Shown piece by piece: positions 57,118 through 64,000 of a stretch of DNA of 64,000 bases; the first letter of the stretch is position 1, and the number at the start of each line of letters is the position of its first letter. Under the pieces are notes generated by a model that made no database searches, had not been told where the DNA came from, and saw nothing but the letters and a program-made list of their open reading frames with translations. The DNA is from Annona cherimola (taxonomy: Eukaryota > Streptophyta > Magnoliopsida > Magnoliales > Annonaceae), in assembly GCA_030490835.1 (NCBI GenBank), contig CM059973.1, positions 56,238,008 through 56,302,007 of the forward strand, given 5' to 3'. The position numbers were made by a program, and so were the translations under genes.

Positions 57118-58790
57118 TGGCACCTAAAGCCATAGCTAAGCCAGCCAAACTACCAATTTCAAGGCCATCCCAATCGAACACTGGCGAGGGAGTGCCACGA
57201 CGGCAACGGACGCCGTCCAAACGGGTTCGATAAGAGACCACTGCATTCGTGGGGCGACGGGTATGATTCAGGGAAGGTAATCCCTCTACATCCGCTCCCT
57301 GAAATGAGGATTTATCAGAGGATTCCAGTAATGGAACGGAATCAGTAGGAAACAAGAGAGGAACACTCACACAGAAAGGGCAAGTTCTAAAAATACCTAC
57401 TGATTATTTTAGAACCGAATGATAACATAGTCGGTTCTATAGGCATTTTTATGAAAACAAGATTTTCATTCCTAAGATTATTGATTTCAAATTTCTAAGT
57501 GAATATGAATTTGGGATCGAAGAGCTTCTAGATTTTCATGGATGGACTAAATTGTTGAAAGCAGATGACCGGATATATCTTGATCTAACCAGATTATTTT
57601 ACTACTTATGGGATCAGGAATATCTCAGTACTTATGTAAAGGGAGTTGAAATAAATATGGGAATTGGAAGTGGAACTAGCCAGAGCAATGCCCTCAGTTG
57701 GATTGCGAATATTTTGGAGGTACCTAAAATGAATGACCCAATTCCAGAAGGGTTGTCAATTACACAGATGTACAACTGACTTACTAATAGCAACAAGTAC
57801 CATTTGGGCATCAAATTTCTCCACTATATGGACTTGTCTCCCAGACTACAGGTTCTCCAACTACTGATTGCCCATTGCATATATCCAAAGGGTGGAGGCC
57901 GAAATCAATTGAACCCACAGGAAGCCGAGATTTTATGGAAAGTGGCTAATCGGGTCAAGGTTAGTCTACCAAGGCTATTTTTGGAAGCTTAGGCGTATAA
58001 AAATGAAAATCCACAAGGTGTTCTGTCCTACGGGACGTGGATTACCAAGATCATGGCCTTTTTTGGTGTTGATTTGGATGGGGAAACGTTTGAGGCTTTG
58101 AAGCCTACAAATGCCATCAACCGGGCCTTCCTAACTTGGATGAAGATCAATGTAGAAGAATTCAGGACCGAGCGGATACGAGAGATGATGAGACACACAG
58201 AATAGCCCGCAGAAGCGGTTGGTCATCCTGAGGGGTAGGAGCCCACCATAGCCCGAGCCAGTTCCATCTCCGCCTCCAACTCCTGCAGATCCCGCGTCAC
58301 CCCAATCACACGGGTCCTACTCTCCACGTGGTTCCCAGATCCCTGACCTACATCCATAATCTCCTGATCGATCTATTTCCTCTCACGCTGTCATGGATTA
58401 TCTTGGACAGATGGAGGACCGGATCACCCAATAGTTAGTATCCATCCACACGGCGATGATGGAGATGCATAGTCGCCAGGATCGACTGGATTAGGAAATG
58501 AGGACAATCAAGTACCAACTAGCCTCCAAAAGCAATCGTGGCTGCCCTATTCCGAGCCTTCCCGAGATTGATCCTTATTTTGGAGAGTCCATTAGAGTCG
58601 AACCCACTGTTCAGGCTCCATCCTCTCCATTGTCATCAGCCTGCATCTGACCCATTCCACCTACCTATTCTCCCTCCTACCCAATCACAGCTTTCCAAAT
58701 TCACAAATCCCGATTCCCCCATCTTTTTTTTGATTCATTGACAAAAAGGGGGAGAGAAGTTTGAGAGGGTTGAGTTAGGTTCTAGGTTTT
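57118..58790 (+). pseudogene. post-pol accessory ORF of element E
   Basis: ATG 57118 opens MAPKAIAKPAKLPISRPSQS followed by VPRRQRTPSKR, matching F. Stops occur soon after and throughout. Recognisable blocks: HSRFYRHFYENKIFIPKIIDFKF (about 57435-57500), DLTRLFYYLWDQEYLSTYVKGVEI (57585-57655), SNKYHLGIKFLHYMDLSPR (57790-57845), HCIYPKGGGRNQLNPQEA (57870-57925), VLSYGTWITKIMAFFGVDLDGE (58020-58085), and the coiled-coil remnant MEDRITQ..MEMHSRQDRLD near 58410-58495. It ends beside the polypurine-like motif at 58743-58756. Confidence 0.82.
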
Positions 58791-59131
58791 AGATTGTTTG
58801 TTTGTTGGGTTTGGGTAGCATGTATCATATAGGTTATTTTCTTTTTGAATCATATTGTATACAACAATTGAATATATAACATGAATTTGTTTCTTTTTAG
58901 GCAAATTGTTGTGTTGAAATGCAATGTTGAATGATTGTATGACAATGGATATGTACTTGGCATGAACTTATTTGAGAATGAAATGTACAAATTGCTAAAA
59001 TGTAATGCAATGATATGCAATTCTTGTGAAAACAAAACAACATGACTATTCTAAATCCCAAAACAAAATATGACATGTCTTTTATAAAAGAAAAATGAAA
59101 GGTATATCTCTAATTGGTTTTGTCAATCATC

Positions 59132-59144
59132 AAAAAGGGGGAGA
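59132..59144 (+). other. 3' polypurine tract (element E)
   Basis: AAAAAGGGGGAGA directly before TTGTTGG of the 3' LTR; second copy at 58743-58756 (AAAAAGGGGGAGAG). Confidence 0.9.
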
Positions 59145-59145
59145 T

Positions 59146-60845
59146 TGTTGGAATTCAAGGCAAATTAAGCACAATCCATGTTTTGATGATTAACAACTCA
59201 ATTTGAGAATTAATTAATTACTAATGAGTTTGCTAAGTATTTTCAAAGGTTAAAAACTCAAGTTTCAAAAGATAGTAGACCAAGTCACAGTCCCAAGTCG
59301 ACTCAGCCATTGACTAAGGCGAAGTCGATTCCCAAGTCGACTCCAGAATCGACTTCAAATGCAAAAAATGTTCCAAAGTTGAAATTGGGACTCAGAGACA
59401 AGTGAAGTCGTGGTTGAAGTCGACTCCACTTGTGACTTAGGTGAAGTTGCAGACCCAAGTTGACTCTAGATGTGACTTGAGTACAACCATATAGAAGACT
59501 TCGAATCCTCGGAGTCAAGTCGCATTTTCAAGTCGACTCCGCAATCCGACTTAGGTGAAGTCGAACCTCAAGTCGACCCAAGCATGCAACTTGGGTGAAG
59601 TTAAAGTCCAAGTTGACTAAGCAAGCGACTCAAGCAAATGACTACTTCAAATTTCTTCAAAGTTGAAATATCATTAAAGAAACAACTCTAAATTGAAGAT
59701 TGAACAAAAAAATCAAGAAGGTCAATCATCTTGAATCAAGGCCACAAGGAAAAGCCCCTTTAAAGAAGAATGCTATGCTAAGTTTCAAGGCAAAACAAGA
59801 AAAACCAAGGATATTAAAAGAAGAACAGGATAAGAAAAGAAAAAGTTAAACATTAAGATCACTTGCAAGAATCTAAAGTTCGAACATAAACAAATAAATG
59901 GTGAAGTCGCACCCGAAGTCGACTCCACCTGTGACTTGGGTCAAGTTTGACACCAAGTCGACCTGAAGCTGAAACTTGGAAGTGGAAGCCGAATACTAAA
60001 GTCGCACTCGAAGTCGACTCCAGTCTGCGACTTGGGTGAAGTCGCATCTGAAGTCGACTCCACCATGCGACTTGGATGAAGTCGCATACCAAGTCGACCT
60101 CATGTGCAACTTGGCTCCCAACAGTCAGAAAAATTTGAACGTTGGAGCATTAAATGCGCGCCACCTACCACCAAATATTCAAAATTCACCTCCCATTGTA
60201 TAAGAGGATTCAAGGGGACGTGAAAGAGGTTAGAGAAGCATTCAATAAGCTCACCTTCCACTCTCTCTTGCATTTAAGTTGATCTACACCAACTTTAAGT
60301 GAAGAACTGTGCTTCAAGTTGCTGAAAGCTGCATTGCTGAATCTTCTCTCTCTACAAGTTATTCTACGCGGTACAAGCTACCTACACGAATCTGTAAATT
60401 ATAGTTATTTCTTGTTGTTAATTATCTATGTTTACCACTTAGTTTGATATTGGAAATCAAAATCAAGGGAAGGCAAAGTAGTGTTGTGACTAGAGTGAGA
60501 CTAGTCACCTACTTATGGTGTATTTGAACAAGCCCCCTAGAGCTGGAATCTAGAAGAGAGTTACTGCTCTAGTTGTATTCAAACTCAATAGTGGAACCCA
60601 AGTCACGACGGGTGTGAGGTTTGAATAATGGAGTAGGGAAAGTTGCCCGAACTACTACAAACCTTTGTCTCTTGGTGTGGCTTCAATCTTTGTGTTTTAT
60701 TGCTTTCTTTCTCTCCATATTTCTGTTTGTTTCATTAAGGGGATTAACTCTAAAAAAAGGGAAAATTTCTGTTTACGTAAAGAATTTTAAAATACCCAAT
60801 TCAACCCTCCCCTCTTGGATAATTGTCATAAACTCGAGACCAACA
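59146..60845 (+). repeat. 3' LTR of element E
   Basis: 1,700 bp, uninterrupted, and it shows the empty site of element F (GAAGAACTGTGCTTCAAG near 60303). GTCGAC dyads at about 59280-60125; TGTATAAG box at 60197-60204. Confidence 0.92.
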
Positions 60846-60850
60846 CCTTT

Positions 60851-61141
60851 CCCTTATTCAATCTAGTCCTTGATCTTGTGTTAGGCATGATGACTTCTAT
60901 AGATAGAAAAACTATATTAAGGCAATCTTTCATTTATCACCAGATCAAGTCATCACATTCATAATCATTCATATCAAGAGAAAAGTTAGTCACAACTATC
61001 TCTTTTTCATACATTCATATATTACATATACAAACAAGCTCAACTTGTCCATTAAAAGAACACACTTTCATGTTAGTGTATAATACATGCATTTTTTCAT
61101 CAAAATAAAAATAGGCTTCTGCTACCTCTATCTACTCAACC
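60851..61141. other. unassigned AT-rich stretch, probably part of element D
   Basis: It resumes the sequence interrupted by element E. No clear coding pattern is visible on either strand. Confidence 0.35.
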
Positions 61142-61809
61142 TCACTTCAGTTGTACCATTGTAGGTTCCTCTGTGAGAGTGCCGGTACTAGTCCAATTGG
61201 GTGGGTTCTCGTTGCTATTTTCTTCATCATTTTCATTTTCTCCTTCATCATCTATAGTCCCTTCACTGGGGTCCTCATTATTATTCTCACTTTCCTCTCC
61301 GATGGACTCACCATCACTATATACTACCCTTAGAATATGTTCATCAGGTTTGCGCGGAGGGTTCCTCTATAACGGGAATACCCTGAGCTCGGGCTTCCTC
61401 CTTTCTTCTAGCAAAGTCCTTTTCCTCTTCATCTATAACATCCCAGCTCACTCCGTAACGAAAACGAATGAATCCATTCGCAAATCAATAGCACGGTCCC
61501 TGCTTAGGTGGGATAGGTACAGAAATCTAGTCCCAAAACATCTATAGCTCTTGTGCATTAACCCTGTTGGTAATCACGAGAGGGAATGGTCATAGGGGTT
61601 CTTGTGGGGGCAGTGTAACTTCTTGTCTAGGGGTTCCACTAGTGGATCCTCCATAACCTAGTGTCATTTGAGTAAAGTGATGGTGTGGGCCTGTGGTGCC
61701 TCCCTCTTGCATCGGTGGGGTGGAAGGTGAGTGGAGGTACTCTGCGGGAACTGGAGGCCTAAATGTGAGGTTCTGTTGTGTGGCCCACCATCTATTTAGG
61801 CTCTTCTTA
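61142..61809 (-). pseudogene. unrecognised decayed reading frame with acidic tail
   Basis: On the minus strand about 220 codons can be followed from 61809 to a stop at 61142-61144, with several stops and one frame change near 61340. Visible parts are a Pro/Gly/Gln-rich start (FRPPVPAEYLHSPSTPP), FANGFIRFRYGVSWDVIDEE, EEKDFARRKEEARAQGIPV and a strongly acidic end (EESENNNEDPSEGTIDDEGE, then ENENDEENSNENPP). The biased composition on this strand argues for a former gene. I cannot assign it to a family. It lies upstream of the gag of D on the same strand, so it may be an N-terminal or extra ORF of that element. It is cut at 61809 by LTR J. Confidence 0.4.
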
Positions 61810-62644
61810 TGTGGAACCCCGATCTTTGAGACGTGTACAAAACTTTAGGGTTGTAAACCCTAGGTAATATATTTGAGAAATATATATTGATGGATATGAA
61901 ATATATGAAAATGAAGGTTAAAATAATTATGCATGAAATTCGGATGAATAGTGCACGTGAATAGTGTACGTGAATAGTGAAACGTGAATAGTAAATGTGG
62001 GATTAAGGAATATATTAAATTAATCACTTTGGATTAACTTAATCATAAAAGGCAAAAAAGGAAGCTTCCCACAAAAGGACAAAATAGCCACTTTTGGAAT
62101 TTTTTATTATTTTCGGATTTTTAATTGATTTTTGGAAGAAAATGAAGAAAAATTCATATCTTGCAATCCGGACATCGGATTGAGATGAAATTTTTTATGG
62201 GTGGCTAAGATGTGATGATGAACATGATGAATGGTCCAAGATGTGATGAAAATCACAAATCAAGGGTCAAGATTAAACGTCATTTGAAAATGAAAAAGTA
62301 GCTTTACTTTTTCATTAATTAGAATTGACTTTTGATTAATTTTAATTAATTAAAGAGATAAGTAATTAATGAAAAGCTGCTGAAGCTTGGACTTTTGGGG
62401 CCAAATCCAATGGCTCAAATCCATCCTCATCAAAGATCAATGGCTAGGATTAAATTAGCTTAAAATAAATAATTTTAATAAATAAAAAAATAGGCAAAAA
62501 TAGGGCTGCCATAGGGGTGCGTGAACAGTAGCTAGGGTGGCTGCACAAGGCTCCATGCACCTTTTAAAATTAGAAAAAAACACATTTGCAAATTTACACC
62601 TCAAGCAAGAGGGGGTAAATTGCAAATATGTGAAACATCAAAAG

Positions 62645-62653
62645 TATAAATAG
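62645..62653 (+). promoter_or_regulatory. LTR TATA box (element J)
   Basis: TATAAATAG about 830 bp into the LTR. About 115-125 bp further, at 62797-62804, GAGGTAAGC looks like a splice donor in the leader. Confidence 0.6.
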
Positions 62654-63244
62654 GGGGCAGGGGTGGACGTCCAAAGGCACTCCAAGCTTGAGCAATTCAA
62701 GCATTCCCACCCCCAAAACACGTTTTGGCCATAGAGAGAGAAGGAGAGAAGGAAGGAAAGAGAAAATGGGAAGGAAATGAGAAGTTCTCCACTTGAGGTA
62801 AGCAATTTCTTCCCAAATTTATTTTGGATGTTAAGTAGGGTAAAATCATGCTTAGATAATGCATAAGCATGAGAAAATAAGTAAATTTATAATGCTTAAT
62901 TGGAATTATGCCGAAATATCGAAAATTTGGAGCAAAGATGGAGCATTCGGGAAAATCATGTATGATATGTGGAAATAATGCTCCAAATTTGATAAATGAT
63001 GATTTGGGATGTATTATTATGATAAATATGATGTTGGAATGATGATATATTAATTTCATGATTTTTGGAATTAAGGATTATGCTTAAGTGAATTTATGTT
63101 GATTTTTAGTATATGGAGAAAATGATTTATTTAGCCAAGTTAATAATGATAAATTCATAATTCATGAATTTCCCATGATATACTAAGCATAAGCTATGTC
63201 ATGGTATTTTTTATTTTTGGGAAAAATGTCAATTTTTGGAACCC

Positions 63245-63362
63245 ATGAACAGTAACCCACGTTGCTGTGAACAGTAACCACGGGTGAACAGTACGTGAAC
63301 AGTGATGATGAACAGTAATATGCTACAGTGACATGAACAGTAATTATGAACAGTGAACAGCG
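63245..63362 (+). repeat. GAACAGT short-motif cluster (LTR J)
   Basis: Seven copies of RTGAACAGTR within about 120 bp with irregular spacing; one more near 62521 and the related GTGAATAGT group at 61945-61995. Confidence 0.8.
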
Positions 63363-63623
63363 TATTTTGGGAAAAATTGAGATTTATTTTTATATTTTAT
63401 GAGGATATATGGATGAAATTTTCAAAGGATTTATGGATAAAAATCCATATAAATGAGTAATGACTAATTATCTTTATACTATTAACCTCTATGAAAATGA
63501 GGTAATGGATAATTATAAAGCATGTATGGGAAGTACACTAAGACATGATATGATATAGATAAAATATCATTTTTCCTTGTATAGGAAAAGGAAAGGAAAT
63601 GGTGGAAGACACAGACTGAGGAG

Positions 63624-63840
63624 GTAAGCAAGTACAACTTTGAAAATGTGATTTTATTCCTTCATTGTAAGCAAGCAAAGCTTTTGAAAATGTGATTTTA
63701 TTGATTTATTGTAAGCAAGCAAGCTTTTTAAAATGTGATTTTATTGTTTCATTGTAAGCAAGCAATCCTTTTGAAAATGATGATTTGTAAGCAAGCAAGC
63801 TTTTTAAAATGTAATTTTATTGTTTCATTGTAAGCAAGCT
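63624..63840 (+). repeat. 43-bp tandem array, each unit starting GTAAGCAAG
   Basis: Units begin at 63624, 63667, 63711, 63754, 63787 and 63830 (spacing 43, 44, 43, 33, 43). Each begins GTAAGCAAG and has a TTTTAAAATGTGATTTTATT-like core. One isolated equivalent, GGTAAGCAAGCGAG, lies on the minus strand at about 35546-35559 in the LTR of D. Confidence 0.85.
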
Positions 63841-64000
63841 ATATATTTTCTAAAATGTTTTAAATGGTTGCAAATTGTTTACTCAAATGTTTTATGAAAT
63901 GTGTTTAAGGGTGGCCATTCCTATAATGTTTTGAAATGATGAATGTTTATGAATTTTTATGAAAAGTCATGCCGGCATATTGATATCATGTGATGTTCAT

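Larger units (their letters stand above)
39207..60845 (+). mobile_element. Element E: degenerate SIRE-type Ty1/copia retrotransposon
   Basis: About 11 kb once nested element F is removed. LTRs are TGTTGG...CCAACA (about 1,699 and 1,700 bp); the flanking duplication is CTTTT/CCTTT with one mismatch. All parts are present in order (primer site, gag, pol, GTCGAC spacer, accessory ORF, polypurine tract) but every ORF is broken. It was inserted into the gag of D. Confidence 0.92.
61810..64000 (+). repeat. start of a Tekay/Del-like LTR (element J), runs off the window
   Basis: It begins TGTGGAACCCCGATC, continues with an AT-rich U3, a cluster of CGTGAATAGT words (61945-61995), a TATAAATAG box and a purine-rich 'gagagagaaggagag' region near 62730-62780 typical of transcript starts. 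Further on are GAACAGT repeats (63245-63360) and a 43-bp tandem array (63624-63840). Its orientation is opposite to that of D. No polypurine tract precedes it, so it should be a 5' LTR or solo LTR. Confidence 0.6.

Overview
The window reads as intergenic heterochromatin of a large flowering-plant genome. It is AT-rich, and almost everything I can support is a transposable element: Ty1/copia LTR retrotransposons with initiator-Met primer sites, Ty3/gypsy elements (two groups with tRNA-Asp primer sites or their relics, one Tekay/Del-like), a hAT-type DNA transposon and small MITEs. I found no convincing host gene, tRNA, rRNA or CRISPR array. The species cannot be named from sequence alone.

Layout. 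1-3775: decayed minus-strand SIRE-type copia element (G) without pol. 4048-5443: lone gypsy LTR on the minus strand. 5596-5906: short copia LTR with primer-site relic. 6061-12106: two old related gypsy LTRs flanking an Athila-type gag relic and a MITE (H). 12107-13860: C/A-rich unassigned DNA, an snRNA-style promoter motif pair, a MITE and a CT tract. 14148-15612: a lone SIRE LTR (I). 15812-17229: 3' end of a plus-strand SIRE element (C).

From 17230 to 61809 the window is a nest. C is broken by a minus-strand Tekay-like gypsy element (D). D's terminal repeat is broken 12 bp from its edge by a non-autonomous Athila-type element (B, 17242-34662). B's left LTR contains the youngest element, a nearly complete minus-strand SIRE-type copia (A, 18625-29098, perfect 5-bp TSD ACAAT). 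D's LTR also holds a hAT element (35673-37139, perfect 8-bp TSD ATTTATAC). D's gag holds another SIRE element (E, 39207-60845, plus strand), whose own left LTR holds element F (40369-51013, minus strand, perfect TSD AACTG). 61810-64000 is the start of another long LTR on the plus strand (J).

How the parts work together. The SIRE-type elements carry gag (two zinc knuckles), pol (protease, integrase, reverse transcriptase, RNase H) and, after pol, a further ORF with a conserved central domain and a C-terminal coiled coil. Gypsy element B carries an ORF of what looks like the same superfamily in the same place. Both families carry a family-specific palindromic hexamer motif (GTCGAC in SIRE, GGCGCC in B), repeated in the LTR and again in the spacer before the extra ORF, and both have a second polypurine-tract-like motif just after that ORF. 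This recurring module of palindrome array, extra ORF and duplicated polypurine tract is the most interesting signal here.
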